Origin: Planctomycetota bacterium
GTDB lineage: Bacteria > Planctomycetota > UBA1135 > GCA-002686595
DNA: 64,000 nucleotides
Direction of reading: 5' to 3'
Assembly (NCBI GenBank): GCA_016872795.1
Contig: VGYZ01000003.1
Span: forward strand, 1 to 64,000
Shown: one piece after another, positions 45,894 through 55,086 of the stretch
How the letters are laid out: each line of letters starts with the position of its first letter
How positions within the stretch are numbered: the first letter of the stretch is position 1
Position numbers and translations under genes: made by a program
Notes under the pieces: model-generated
What the model saw: only the letters and a program-made list of their open reading frames with translations
Told to the model about the DNA's origin: nothing
Databases searched by the model: none

Positions 45894-46772
45894 CTACTTG
45901 CCGCGCAGCGCTTCCGCGCCGCCGACGATGTCGAGGAGTTCCTTGGTGATGCCTTCTTGGCGCTTGCGGTTGTAGACCCCCTTCAGGAGGGCCTGCATGT
46001 CGGTGGCCGCGTCGGTGGCGTTCTTCATGGCCATGCGGCGGCTGGCGTATTCGGAAGTGATGGCCTCGAGCAGCGCGTTGAAGATGCGCGTCTCGAGGTA
46101 GCGCGGCACGAGCTTGTCGAGCAGCGTTTCCACCGAGGGCTCGAGGATCACATCGCTCGCGCCGCCTTGCTCGTTGGCTTTGCCAGCGACGGGCTTCACG
46201 GGCAAGAACGGGATCGTCGTCGGCACATACTTCGCCATCGACTCGAAGGCGGTGTAGTGCACGAGCACTTCGCGGTACTGGCCGGAGAGGAAGGCCTCGA
46301 GCAGCGCCTTCGCGGTGAACTTCGCGAGGCGGTAGTCGATCTTCTCGAGCGGCGGATCGGCGAAGTAGCGCTCGATCGGCAGGCCGCGCTTTTGCAGGTA
46401 CTGGTAGGCGCGCTTGCCGTACACGAACAAGCGCACATCCGCGCCCTGGTGCTCTTCGAGCCAGCGCTCGAGCGCCGCGAACAGCGCCGAGTTGTAGGCC
46501 CCGCACAGTCCGCGATCCGAGCCGACGACGAGCATCGCGACGGCCTTGCCTTGGCCCGCGGCGAACACCGGGCGGCTCTGCAGCTTGTCCCCCATCGCGG
46601 CGGACATGCGGCCGAGCAGCTGGGCGATCTCCTGCGCGTAGGGACGCGACGAGACGGCGCGGTCCTGGAACCGACGCAGCTTCGTCGTCGCCACCATTTC
46701 CATGGCGCGAGTGATCTGCTTGATGTTGCCCACGGACTTGATCCGTGAGCGCAGGTCGCGAAGGGAAGCCAC
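45894..46772 (-). CDS. atpG: ATP synthase F1 gamma subunit
   Basis: This 292-residue protein is the central rotor shaft. The N-terminal coiled coil is MASLRDLRSRIKSVGNIKQITRAMEM, the middle has VGSDRGLCGAYNSALF, and the C-terminal coiled coil is ASRRMAMKNATDAATDM to ITKELLDIVGGAEAL. All family blocks are present. It lies 4 bp after the atpA stop. Confidence 0.97.
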   Translation of the reverse strand: MASLRDLRSRIKSVGNIKQITRAMEMVATTKLRRFQDRAVSSRPYAQEIAQLLGRMSAAMGDKLQSRPVFAAGQGKAVAMLVVGSDRGLCGAYNSALFAALERWLEEHQGADVRLFVYGKRAYQYLQKRGLPIERYFADPPLEKIDYRLAKFTAKALLEAFLSGQYREVLVHYTAFESMAKYVPTTIPFLPVKPVAGKANEQGGASDVILEPSVETLLDKLVPRYLETRIFNALLEAITSEYASRRMAMKNATDAATDMQALLKGVYNRKRQEGITKELLDIVGGAEALRGK

Positions 46773-46776
46773 CGGA

Positions 46777-48345
46777 TCAGCCCTTCAGCTGCGCCTTGAC
46801 CGTCGCGATGGCCTTGTCGAGCTTGGCCTTGGCGCCGTCGGAGAGCGCCTTGGTGTCGACGATTTCCTTGCCGACCTCGGGGTGCGTGTCGCTCATGTAG
46901 TTGAGGAAGGCCTTCTCGAAGGCGCCGATCTTGGCGGTCGGGAAGTCGTCGAGCGCACCGGAGGTGCCGGCGTGGATCAGCATGATCTGGTTCTCGACGG
47001 GAACCGGCACATACTGGCCCTGCTTCAAGAGCTCGACGAGCTTCTCGCCGCGCGTGAGCGAGGCCTGGGTGGCCTTGTCGAGGTCCGAGCCGAACTGCGC
47101 GAAGGCCTGCAGCTCGCGGTACTGCGCGAGGTTGATGCGCAGGCCGCCGGCGATCTTCTTCATGGCGCCGATCTGGGCCGAGCCACCGACGCGCGAGACC
47201 GAGATGCCGACATTCACCGCCGGGCGGACGCCGGAGTTGAACAGGTTCGACTCGAGGAAGATCTGACCGTCGGTGATCGAGATCACATTGGTCGGGATGT
47301 AGGCCGAGACATCGCCTTCCTGCGTCTCGACGACCGGCAGCGCGGTGATCGAGCCGCCGCCCGCCTTGTAGCGCCGGTTGATCTTCGGCGCGTCCTTGGA
47401 GAGCTTGGCCGCGCGCTCGAGCAGGCGGCTGTGCAGGTTGAACACATCGCCCGGGAACGCCTCGCGGCCCGGCGGACGGCGCAGCAACAGCATGACCTGG
47501 CGGTACGCGAGCGCCTGCTTGTACAAGTCGTCGTACATGATCACGACATGGCGGCCTTCATCGCGGAAGCGCTCGCCCATCGTGCAGCCGCCGTAGGCCG
47601 CGAGGTACTGCATCGAGGCCTCTTCCATGGCCGAGGCCGAGACGACGATCGTGTACGGCATGGCGCCGGCCCGCTCGAGGCGGCGCACGACATCGACCAC
47701 CGTCGACTGCTTCTGGCCCATGGCCACATAGATGCAGATCACCTGCTCGGGGTTCTTCGGATCGCCGCCGCCGGTGAGCTTCTGGTTGATGATCGTGTCG
47801 ATCAAGAGCGCGGTCTTGCCCGTCTGGCGATCGCCGATGATGAGCTCGCGCTGGCCGCGGCCGATCGGGATCATGGCGTCGATGGCCTTGATGCCGGTCT
47901 GGAGCGGCTGCTTCACGGGCTCGCGTTCGACGACATTCGGCGCGGGCTGCTCGATCGGCAGGTAGTCGGCGGCCGTCACGGCCAGCGGACCCTTGCCGTC
48001 GAGCGGGTCGCCGAGCGCGTTCACGACGCGGCCGAGCAGCGCGTTGCCCGTCGGCACCGAGATGATGCGCCCGCTGGTCTTGACGAGGTCGCCCTCGCGG
48101 ATCTTCGTGGCGTCGCCGAGCAGCACGCAGCCGACATTGTCCTCCTCGAGCGACAGCGCCACTCCGCGCACGCCGCCGGGGAACTCGATCAGCTCGTTCA
48201 TCATGCAGTCGTCGAGCCCGTACACGCGGGCGACGCCGTCGCCCACCGAGAGCACGCTGCCGACCGACTGCAGCGTCGTGTCACCCTTGTACGACTCGAT
48301 CTCCTTCTTGAGGACCGAGGTCACTTCTGCGGGACGAAGTTCCAT
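46777..48345 (-). CDS. atpA: ATP synthase F1 alpha subunit
   Basis: This 522-residue regulatory nucleotide-binding subunit has an N-terminal [17 protein letters not shown], the P-loop [14 protein letters not shown] and [13 protein letters not shown], with the Arg finger in SISRVGG-like [13 protein letters not shown]. It alternates with beta in the F1 hexamer. It begins 52 bp after the atpH stop. Normal length and motifs. Confidence 0.98.
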   Translation of the reverse strand: MELRPAEVTSVLKKEIESYKGDTTLQSVGSVLSVGDGVARVYGLDDCMMNELIEFPGGVRGVALSLEEDNVGCVLLGDATKIREGDLVKTSGRIISVPTGNALLGRVVNALGDPLDGKGPLAVTAADYLPIEQPAPNVVEREPVKQPLQTGIKAIDAMIPIGRGQRELIIGDRQTGKTALLIDTIINQKLTGGGDPKNPEQVICIYVAMGQKQSTVVDVVRRLERAGAMPYTIVVSASAMEEASMQYLAAYGGCTMGERFRDEGRHVVIMYDDLYKQALAYRQVMLLLRRPPGREAFPGDVFNLHSRLLERAAKLSKDAPKINRRYKAGGGSITALPVVETQEGDVSAYIPTNVISITDGQIFLESNLFNSGVRPAVNVGISVSRVGGSAQIGAMKKIAGGLRINLAQYRELQAFAQFGSDLDKATQASLTRGEKLVELLKQGQYVPVPVENQIMLIHAGTSGALDDFPTAKIGAFEKAFLNYMSDTHPEVGKEIVDTKALSDGAKAKLDKAIATVKAQLKG

Positions 48346-48397
48346 GTTCTGACTCTTCTTGTGGCTACGCGGGGTGCGTGGGTGGAGCGGGGTGGTT

Positions 48398-48928
48398 CTA
48401 TTGGACGCGCGCCGTGCGCAGGCGACGTTCGAGGCCCTCGAGGCGACCGAGGACGGACTGATCGATCAGGCGATTGTCGACGAGCACGCGGACGCCGGCG
48501 ATCAGACCCGGGTTCGCGCGCTGCTCGAGGAGCACTTCCTTGCCGAGCACGGACTTGACGGACACCTGCAGCTCGGCGAGCTCGCCCGGACCGAGCGGGC
48601 GCGGGGACTCGACGACACCTTCGACGGCGCCCCGGTCGGCGAGCACGCAGCGCCGGAATGCGTCCGGCAGCTCGCGCAACACCTGGAGACGGCGCTTGAG
48701 GAAGCACAGGTGCAGGAAGCTGGCGAAGAGCGGGTGCGCCGTGGACGCGAGCGCCTCGATGCGCTTGCGCTTGGCCTCCGGCGCCACGCGGGCGTCGAAG
48801 AGCTCGCCGTTGGCGAGCTCCTTGGGCAGCCGCCCGATGTCGGCCTCGACCTGCGCGATCGCGCCCTTGTCCCGGGCGAGCTCGAACAGCGCCGTGGCGT
48901 AGCGCGCGGTGACCAGCCCGATCTTCAC
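48398..48928 (-). CDS. atpH: ATP synthase F1 delta subunit
   Basis: This 176-residue protein has an N-terminal six-helix domain ([18 protein letters not shown]) and a C-terminal block [33 protein letters not shown], typical of delta/OSCP. It connects F1 to the b-stator. ATGA at 48928 overlaps the atpF stop, coupling stator subunits. Confidence 0.95.
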   Translation of the reverse strand: MKIGLVTARYATALFELARDKGAIAQVEADIGRLPKELANGELFDARVAPEAKRKRIEALASTAHPLFASFLHLCFLKRRLQVLRELPDAFRRCVLADRGAVEGVVESPRPLGPGELAELQVSVKSVLGKEVLLEQRANPGLIAGVRVLVDNRLIDQSVLGRLEGLERRLRTARVQ

Positions 48929-49473
48929 TTCTTGGCCACCTTGAGCTTGCCGACCATGTCGGAAACCATGCGGCGGTCGTCGTCCGAGCCGACATTGCGG
49001 CCGAGCACTACGCGGGCACCGGCCATGGAGAGGTCGACCACTTCCTCGCGGATCGTGGCCAGTGCCTTGTCGCGCTCAGTCTGGATCGTGGCCGTGGCCT
49101 CGGCCACCATGCGCTGGGTGCGCGCGTTGGCCTCGTCGGTGATCTGGCGCTCGACGGCGCTGGCGCGCTCCCGGGCCTCGGCCAAGAGCTTGGCCGCCTC
49201 GGCGCGAGCCTCGGCGAGCTTGCTCTCGACCTCGGTGCGGGCGCGGCCGGCCTCCTCGCGGGCCTGCTCGGCCTCGAGGATGGCCCGGCTCGCCTGCTCG
49301 TCGCGAGCCTCGAGCGCCTTGGTGATCGGACCCATCACCACCTTCCACATCAACGGGAGGGAGGCGAGGAAGATCACCCATGTCCAGAGCATGCCGCCGA
49401 AGCCGGCCGGGTCGAACGGGTTCAACCCGCCGCCCTGAGCCTCTCCGGCACCTTCGATGATGAGCATGTACAT
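48925..49473 (-). CDS. atpF: ATP synthase Fo subunit b
   Basis: This 182-residue protein has one N-terminal membrane helix (about 28-48; MLWTWVIFLASLPLMW) and a long Ala/Glu/Arg-rich coiled coil (about 50-160) forming the peripheral stalk. ATG 49473 or 49467 (MYM) may be used. Only one b-type gene is present, so a homodimer is expected. Confidence 0.94.
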   Translation of the reverse strand: MYMLIIEGAGEAQGGGLNPFDPAGFGGMLWTWVIFLASLPLMWKVVMGPITKALEARDEQASRAILEAEQAREEAGRARTEVESKLAEARAEAAKLLAEARERASAVERQITDEANARTQRMVAEATATIQTERDKALATIREEVVDLSMAGARVVLGRNVGSDDDRRMVSDMVGKLKVAKK

Positions 49474-49541
49474 GATTCGGACTCCAGCGTTCGAGGCTCG
49501 TGCGAGCTACCCGCGACGGGTCGCGCGGCGAGCCGCGGGGC

Positions 49542-49808
49542 TCACTTCTTCAGCGCGATCAAAAGCGCCACGACGATGGCGAACAGCGAGACGCCTTCGA
49601 TGAAGGCGGCGAGGATGAGCGAGCCGCCCTTGATGTCTTTGGCGGCTTCCGGCTGGCGGGCGATGCCTTCGTTGGCCGAGGCACCGATGCGCCCGATGCC
49701 GAGGCCCGCGCCGATGGCAGTCACACCAGCGCCGATGGCGGCACCGGCGAACGCCCACTGGGTGCTGACGGCTTCCTGGACGGCGACGAAGTCGAAGGGG
49801 GTCATCAT
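49542..49808 (-). CDS. atpE: ATP synthase Fo subunit c
   Basis: This 88-residue hairpin has two membrane helices, GAAIGAGVTAIGAGLGIGRIG and ILAAFIEGVSLFAIVVALL, joined by the polar loop ARQPEA. The ion-binding Glu lies in AFIEGV. The Gln normally found in helix 1 of Na+-type rings (GIGQG) is Arg here, so a proton-coupled ring is more likely. The N-terminus begins MMTPFDF with no signal-peptide-like extension. It is separated by 94 bp from atpB and 68 bp from atpF. Confidence 0.95.
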   Translation of the reverse strand: MMTPFDFVAVQEAVSTQWAFAGAAIGAGVTAIGAGLGIGRIGASANEGIARQPEAAKDIKGGSLILAAFIEGVSLFAIVVALLIALKK

Positions 49809-49902
49809 GGGGATATCAGTTTCTCGTTGGTTGTCGTGGGAAAAGAGAGACGTGAGAGAGGGACGCCCAGCCGCAGTGGGCTGGTGGCCCCGGGCGCTGG
49901 GA

Positions 49903-50838
49903 TCAGTGCTCGGGGTGGACGGAAGCTCCGACGAAGATGATCGAGAGCTGGGTGAAGATGTAGGCCTGCAGGACCGCGACGAAGGTCTCGATGATCATGA
50001 TGAACACGCCGAAACCGACCGCGAGCGGCGCCGAGCCGTAGCCCGCGACCGCGTTCGCGCCCGAGTCCGCGAAGAACATGATCAGGCCCATGCACGAGAG
50101 CACGATCAGGTGCCCGGCGGTCATGTTGGCGAACAGGCGGATGGTGAGCGCGAAGGGCTTGACGAGCAGCCCGATCAACTCGATCACGAACAACAGCGGC
50201 CACAAGGGCAGCGGGACATGCGGCACGAGGTGCTTCCAGAAGGCGATCGGCCCCTGCACGGCCATGCCGCCGCCGATCATCGCCAAGAGCGTCATGCCCG
50301 CGAGCGCACCGGTGACCGCGATCGAGGCGGTGGCCGTCGACGAGTGCGGCAGGAGGCCGAACACATTCTGGAACATCACGAAGAAGAACACGCACAGGAA
50401 GTACGGCAGGAAGTGCGCGCCGTGCTCCTTGCCCATCACCGGGAGGACCATCTCGTCGCGGATGAAGAGCACGAAGCCCGCGAACATCTTGCTGATCGCG
50501 TCGCCCTTGCCCGTGCGCAGGTAGCCCGGCACGCCGGAGAAGCCGACGAGCACGAACGCCACCGCCGCGAACTGGAACACCTGCAGGTTGGTCAGCACCA
50601 GCGTGTCGATGTCGTGACCGGCGGAGTCCAGCGTGAAGATCGACGGCAGCCAGCCGGCGTGGATGCCGATCGGCTGGTGGTCGCCTCCGAGCAGGGCGGC
50701 CGGCTTCAAGTGCGCGAACAGCTGCTGGAAGACATCGTTTTCGCGGTGGTGGTCGGCGAACAGCGTGGCGACGGCGCAGGCCGCGACCACGATGGCCAGC
50801 ATGACGAGACCGCGGGGCGAGAGGATGTAGCGGGTCAT
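49903..50838 (-). CDS. atpB: ATP synthase Fo subunit a
   Basis: This 311-residue integral membrane protein carries the half-channels. It has FRDE-like LFIRDEMVLPVMG, VFGLLPHSS, the conserved Arg helix PFALTIRLFANMTAGHLI and the C-terminal FIMIIETFVAVLQAYIFTQL. An N-terminal extension of about 90 residues includes an extra hydrophobic helix. ATG 50838 overlaps the stop of the atpI-like gene (ATGA). Confidence 0.96.
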   Translation of the reverse strand: MTRYILSPRGLVMLAIVVAACAVATLFADHHRENDVFQQLFAHLKPAALLGGDHQPIGIHAGWLPSIFTLDSAGHDIDTLVLTNLQVFQFAAVAFVLVGFSGVPGYLRTGKGDAISKMFAGFVLFIRDEMVLPVMGKEHGAHFLPYFLCVFFFVMFQNVFGLLPHSSTATASIAVTGALAGMTLLAMIGGGMAVQGPIAFWKHLVPHVPLPLWPLLFVIELIGLLVKPFALTIRLFANMTAGHLIVLSCMGLIMFFADSGANAVAGYGSAPLAVGFGVFIMIIETFVAVLQAYIFTQLSIIFVGASVHPEH

Positions 50839-51224
50839 TGGGCACTGCTCCGGTGAGGGCGCAGCGAGCGCAGGTGCGGGAGCGAGCACGCCAGCATCGC
50901 CCACAGCACCGCGGCCGCGAATCCGAGGAGGTACGCGGACCAGTCGAAGATCTCCCCCGCGGCCGGGACATAGCGCAGGCACAGCGCGCCGGCGCCGAGC
51001 AGCCCGAGCTTGGCGAGGAAGGTGAACACGAAGCCGTCGAGCGGACGACCCGGGCCGAGACGGCGCGAGCGCTCGCTCCAAGCCAGCCCGAGTGCGGACA
51101 CGAATGTCGCGGCAAGGACCCCGAGCAGCGCACCGGCCCCGCTGCTTCCGCCGAGTTGCCATGCCACGAGCCCGGCGACCGCTAGACCGATGGCGAGCAG
51201 GAGGTAGGAGCTTCTGGAGGTCAC
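50835..51224 (-). CDS. AtpI-like four-helix membrane protein
   Basis: This 129-residue protein has four hydrophobic helices (about 5-25, 30-50, 68-90 and 98-118), the arrangement of ATP synthase subunit I, which assists c-ring assembly and ion uptake. Sequence identity to AtpI is weak; the call rests on topology, the operon position directly before atpB and the ATGA overlap. GTG 51224 gives a short N-terminus ahead of the first helix. Confidence 0.65.
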   Translation of the reverse strand: MTSRSSYLLLAIGLAVAGLVAWQLGGSSGAGALLGVLAATFVSALGLAWSERSRRLGPGRPLDGFVFTFLAKLGLLGAGALCLRYVPAAGEIFDWSAYLLGFAAAVLWAMLACSLPHLRSLRPHRSSAQ

Positions 51225-51331
51225 GGGTCGCGTCGGAGGGCCAGCGGACGAAAGGGCTCGAAGGGTACCGGGGTCGGAAGATGTGCTGGTCTCTAAGGAT
51301 CTTGGCGCAGCGCCGACTTCGATCGCTGGCC

Positions 51332-51568
51332 CTAGCCGAGGCGTCGCACGAGCGAGTACATCGCGCCCGCGGCGCCGAGCAGGATGCCGGCGATCATCAG
51401 CCACGGTTCTGTCCCGAGCTTTCCATCGAGCCACCACCCGAGCGCTCCGCAGGCGAGGAAGGTCGATGCGAACTGCAACCCCGCGCCCGCGTACTTCAGG
51501 TACTGCGGGTCCGCGGTCCCTCGCGGCGCACGCGGCGCTTTCGGGGTGTCGTGGTCCACGTCGTGCAC
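51332..51568 (-). CDS. atpZ: AtpZ/AtpI-family protein
   Basis: This 78-residue protein has a short charged N-terminus and two helices: YAGAGLQFASTFLACGALGWWLD, the glycine-rich first helix followed by a WxxD motif, and WLMIAGILLGAAGAMYSLV. This matches the AtpZ family encoded first in many atp operons, proposed to form a Mg2+/Ca2+ transporter with AtpI. It is the first gene of the operon, 107 bp before the AtpI-like gene. Confidence 0.82.
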   Translation of the reverse strand: MHDVDHDTPKAPRAPRGTADPQYLKYAGAGLQFASTFLACGALGWWLDGKLGTEPWLMIAGILLGAAGAMYSLVRRLG

Positions 51569-51733
51569 GCGCCTGACGCCCCGGTTGGGAGGCTCGACGC
51601 GGATCCTTCGTCATCTGGCTTTTTGGAGAGCGCTCGGCGGGAGGCGTCGCACGGAAGGCGTGGACCGACTCGCGACCGAGTCCCTTCGGTCTGGCGGGAC
51701 GCGCGGCGCCTCGCCCGACTTCCGGGCCAAGGA

Positions 51734-51761
51734 GGATAGGGATGGAAGGGCGTGAGTCAAC
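51734..51761 (-). promoter_or_regulatory. Promoter of the ATP synthase operon
   Basis: On the minus strand TTGACT (51761-51756) and TATCCT (51739-51734) are separated by 16 bp, close to the sigma-70 consensus. The start of transcription would be near 51727, giving a leader of about 160 nt before atpZ. Confidence 0.55.
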
Positions 51762-51809
51762 ACTCTAGGGGCCCACAAAAAAGCGGCCGACATGGTCGCG
51801 GTCGATGTC

Positions 51810-51838
51810 TTGGGGGCGGCGTCCTCCGTTGCTAGGCT
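51810..51838 (+). promoter_or_regulatory. Promoter of ndk
   Basis: TTGGGG (51810-51815), a 17-bp spacer and TAGGCT (51833-51838), predicting a leader of about 77 nt. The same TTGGGG with 17-bp spacing recurs upstream of purL. Confidence 0.5.
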
Positions 51839-51921
51839 CTTCGCCCCTGTTTCTCGCCCGGCGCGCGCCGGAGCGCCGCCACAATCGTCCCCCACCATCG
51901 TTCTCCGGAAGGAAGCCCGCC

Positions 51922-52398
51922 GTGGCCGTCCAACGCACCCTCGTCCTCCTCAAGCCCGACGCCGTCCAGCGTGGCCTCGTCGGCACGATCCTCGCCCGCT
52001 TCGAGCACAAGGGCCTCAAGCTCGTCGCCATGAAGCTGCGCAGCTTCCCCGCCAGCACCTTCGAGAGGCACTACGAGCCCCACAAGGCCAAGCCCTTCTA
52101 TCCGGGCCTCGTGAAGTACATGAGCTCCTCCCCGGTGGTCGCCCTGGCTCTCGAAGGCGTCGACGCGATCGAGGTCGTGCGCGGCATGATGGGCGCCACC
52201 AACTCGCGCAAGGCCGCCCCGGGCACGATCCGCGGCGACCTCGGCATGAGCTTCTCCAACAACCTCGTGCACGGCTCGGACGGCCCCGAGTCGGCCGCCT
52301 CGGAGCTCGCCAACTTCTTCGGCGACTGCGCCGAGGTTTGCAACTGGACGCCGATCTCCACGCCGTGGATCTACAACGTCGCCGAGGAGCTTGCCTGA
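51922..52398 (+). CDS. ndk: Nucleoside diphosphate kinase
   Basis: This 158-residue enzyme exchanges the terminal phosphate between nucleoside tri- and diphosphates through a phospho-His. Family blocks are TLVLLKPDAVQRGL at the N-terminus, RHYEPHKAKPFYPGLV, MMGATNSRKAAPGTIRGDLG, and NLVHGSDG with the catalytic His. The C-terminus is about 10-15 residues longer than the shortest bacterial forms. GTG 51922 follows GGAAGG. Confidence 0.96.
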   Translation: MAVQRTLVLLKPDAVQRGLVGTILARFEHKGLKLVAMKLRSFPASTFERHYEPHKAKPFYPGLVKYMSSSPVVALALEGVDAIEVVRGMMGATNSRKAAPGTIRGDLGMSFSNNLVHGSDGPESAASELANFFGDCAEVCNWTPISTPWIYNVAEELA

Positions 52399-52474
52399 GC
52401 GCGAGGCTCGACACGCGCGCGCTGGCGGGCTTGCCCGCCGGGCGCGAACCGCGTCCGACGCGGGAGGACAGGCC

Positions 52475-54025
52475 GTGAGCGCAGGACGCGCGAGCGGCCT
52501 GTCCGCGCTCGAGGTCGGTGCGCTCGTCGCCGAGCTCGCTCCGCTCGTCGTCGGCGCGCACATGGCCGAGCTGGTGGCGTTGCCGCCGCGCGACCTCGTG
52601 CTCTACTTCAAGTTCGACGCGTCGAGCGACGCTCGCACGCTGGTGCGCAAGCTGCACCTCTCCGCGGACGGCGACTGCCCGCGCCTGTACTTGCAGAGCG
52701 CGCGCCAAGAGCGCCCCGACGCTCCCGCTGGTCCCTTCTTCCGCCGCTGCGCCGAAGAGCTCGCCGGTGCGCGCCTGCGCCGCATCTCGCAGGCCGGGCG
52801 CGACCGCATCGTGCTGCTCGAATTCGAGGAGGCCATCCGCGGCGAGCGTCGCACGCTCGTGGCGGAGCTCGTCGGCCGGCACTCGAACTTCGTGCTGCTC
52901 GGCCCCGCGGACAAGGTGCTCGATGTGCTCGTTCCGCCTCCGGGCGCCGCGAAGAGCGCGCCGCGCCTGCAGCTCGGCGCGCCTTGGACTCCCCCGCCGG
53001 GCAGTCCGCGCGAGAGCGCCGGCGAGCCCGGCCTCGCCGCGCGCCTCGGTCCGCCGCCGGAAGGCGGTGAGGCACGCGCGGACTGTGCCGCGCCGCTCTC
53101 GTTCCTGGTGCAGGAGGTGCTCGGCCGCGCGGTGGCTGAGCTCGCCTCCGCGCGCGCGCGCCGCGACCTGATGGAGCGCGTGGCGCGCAAGCTCGAGCGC
53201 TGCGAGTCGCTCGTGCGCGGACTCGAGCAGCGCCTCGCGGCCTCGTCGAACGCCGACAGCGTGCGCGAGGACGGCGAGGCGCTCAAGGCCAGCATGCACC
53301 TCGTGCAGCGCGGGATGGACGCGGTGAATGTGCCCGATCCGTTCTCGCCCGAGTCGCGCGAGCGTCGCATCGAGCTCGATCCGCGTCGCAGTGCGCGCGA
53401 GAATGTGGAGCTCGTGTTCGAGCGCTACAAGAAGCTCGTGCGAGCGCGGGAAACCGTCGAGCGCGAGCTCGAACTCGCGCGCGAGAAGCTCGCGGGCCTG
53501 CGCGCGATCGCTGCGGCCTGCGAGGACGCAGCCGGCGACGCGGCGGCGCTCGAGGAGCGCGCCATCGCGCAGGGCCTGCTCGAGCGCGCGCAGGTGACGG
53601 TCGAGGAGCGCGAGCGCAAGGCTCCCGAGCCGCGCAAGCCCTACAAGCTCTTCCGCGGCAAGAACGGCGCCGAGATCCGCGTCGGGCGCAACGCCTCCGA
53701 CAACGACGACCTGACCTTCCACCACAGCAAGGGCGGGGACCTGTGGCTGCACACCGCCGACAGCTCCGGCAGTCATGTGATCCTCGTGCTCGACAAGGGC
53801 GCCGAGCCCGATTCCGAGGACCTGCTCGACGCGGCGCACCTCGCGGCCCACTTTTCGCCGCTGCGCGACGCCACGCGCGTCAATGTGCATGTCGCCCGCC
53901 GCAAGGAAGTCCACAAGCCGCGCGGCGCGAAGCCCGGCCTCGTGACGCTCTCGGGCGGCAAGGTCCTCGCTTTACGGATGCAACCAGAGCGCCTCCGGCG
54001 GCTACTCGATCCCGCGCGTGCGTGA
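52475..54025 (+). CDS. NFACT-family protein (RqcH-type)
   Basis: This 516-residue protein has an N-terminal NFACT-N domain (about 1-190), including the GRDRIVLL Asp-Arg pair that in RqcH contacts tRNA. A long coiled coil (about 245-390) and a C-terminal NFACT-R domain follow, with YKLFRGKNGAEIRVGRN, SKGGDLWLHTADSSGSHV and GLVTLSGG. Bacterial RqcH binds obstructed 50S subunits and adds C-terminal Ala tails to stalled peptides for degradation; older annotations call it fibronectin-binding. The start is GTG 52475 with GGGAGGA upstream. RqcH function depends on the retained DR pair and is likely but not proven. Confidence 0.85.
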   Translation: MSAGRASGLSALEVGALVAELAPLVVGAHMAELVALPPRDLVLYFKFDASSDARTLVRKLHLSADGDCPRLYLQSARQERPDAPAGPFFRRCAEELAGARLRRISQAGRDRIVLLEFEEAIRGERRTLVAELVGRHSNFVLLGPADKVLDVLVPPPGAAKSAPRLQLGAPWTPPPGSPRESAGEPGLAARLGPPPEGGEARADCAAPLSFLVQEVLGRAVAELASARARRDLMERVARKLERCESLVRGLEQRLAASSNADSVREDGEALKASMHLVQRGMDAVNVPDPFSPESRERRIELDPRRSARENVELVFERYKKLVRARETVERELELAREKLAGLRAIAAACEDAAGDAAALEERAIAQGLLERAQVTVEERERKAPEPRKPYKLFRGKNGAEIRVGRNASDNDDLTFHHSKGGDLWLHTADSSGSHVILVLDKGAEPDSEDLLDAAHLAAHFSPLRDATRVNVHVARRKEVHKPRGAKPGLVTLSGGKVLALRMQPERLRRLLDPARA

Positions 54026-54069
54026 GGCCTGCTAGGCTCCGCGCCCCACTCCCCCACTGCGAGCAACCC

Positions 54070-55071
54070 ATGGCCCACCGACCGCTCTCGCGTCCGTTCG
54101 CGCTGCTTCTCGCCTTCGTCCCGCTCCTCGCGCCGGCCTGCAAGACGGACGAAGGCGGCGTCACGGACGAGCAGCGCATCACGCTGCACCGCGAGTTCGC
54201 GCGCAAGTACTACGACGCGGGCGAGTTCGCGCAGGCCGAGCATCAAGTCAACCTCGGGCTCGAGCTCGACGACCAGGATCAGGGCCTGCTCCTGATGAAG
54301 GCTTGGATGCGTCTGCGCGCGGGGGGGCGCGACGACCTGTTCGTCGCGGAGAAGCTGTTCCGCGAGCAGGCCCGCGCGAAGGACTACCGCGCGCTGCTCG
54401 GTCTGGCGGAGACGCGCGAGCGCCAAGGCGTGCTCTACCGCGAGTCCGCCGAGAGCATCGAGAGCGGGCAGAGCGCGACGCGCGCGACGGATCCCAAGAA
54501 GCGCGGCCTCGAGCTGCGCCACGACGCCGCCGCGGCGTGGAAGGAAGCGCGCACGAACTACCTCGCGGTGCTCGAGGCGCGGCCGTCCGAAGTTCCCGCG
54601 CTCAACGGCCTGCAGCGCGTGTGCGCGCTCGAGGGCGACCTCGAAGGCAGCCTCGGCTGGTCGCGCAAGCTGCTCGAGGTGGCCGGGGTCGAGATCGAGT
54701 TCTGGAAGTCGGACCTCCAGCGAGCAAACCTCTCCGCGCTCGAGGAGGGCGAGCTGCGTCGGCGCCTGCAAGCGAGCTCGCGGCTGTTGGCAGCGACGCA
54801 CGTCTCCGCGGCGACCACGCTCCTCGCGCTCGATCGCAAGGGCGCTGCCGCCGAGGAACTCACTGCGGCGCTCGAGCTCGACTCGAGCCGAGCGGAAGTC
54901 TACAGCCGCCGCGCGCAGCTCTATGTCGACCTCGGCCAGCTGCGCGAGGCGCGCGAGGACTTGCAGCAGTTCATCAAGCTCTCGACGCTCGGCCTCGAGC
55001 ACCCCGACATGAAGCGCGCCGCGGACATGCTGGTGGAATGCCAGCGCCAGCTCGGCGCGTTCGGCGGGTAG
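54070..55071 (+). CDS. TPR lipoprotein
   Basis: This 333-residue protein has a signal peptide ending at the lipobox-like LLAPAC (Cys24). The rest is tetratricopeptide repeats: REFARKYYDAGEFAQAEHQVNLGL (first), a long middle region with LLGLAETRERQGVLYRES, and a last pair around AEVYSRRAQLYVDLGQLREARED. No enzymatic motif. TAGGCT occurs at 54033-54038 but its -35 is poor. It is convergent with the PDZ gene, 15 bp apart. Confidence 0.78.
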   Translation: MAHRPLSRPFALLLAFVPLLAPACKTDEGGVTDEQRITLHREFARKYYDAGEFAQAEHQVNLGLELDDQDQGLLLMKAWMRLRAGGRDDLFVAEKLFREQARAKDYRALLGLAETRERQGVLYRESAESIESGQSATRATDPKKRGLELRHDAAAAWKEARTNYLAVLEARPSEVPALNGLQRVCALEGDLEGSLGWSRKLLEVAGVEIEFWKSDLQRANLSALEEGELRRRLQASSRLLAATHVSAATTLLALDRKGAAAEELTAALELDSSRAEVYSRRAQLYVDLGQLREAREDLQQFIKLSTLGLEHPDMKRAADMLVECQRQLGAFGG

Positions 55072-55086
55072 CTCGCCCGCGCCCGC

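Larger units (their letters stand above)
51569..51921. other. Divergent regulatory region of the atp operon and ndk
   Basis: This 353-bp spacer has no convincing gene; a 95-codon minus-strand frame here has no family look. It contains one promoter-like pair for each direction (listed separately) and a short A-run (acaaaaaagc, about 51777-51786) between them. Confidence 0.7.

Noticed and set aside
51611..51898. 95-codon minus-strand frame between atpZ and ndk
   Set aside because: It has no recognisable domain, no ribosome binding site, and overlaps both promoter-like pairs.
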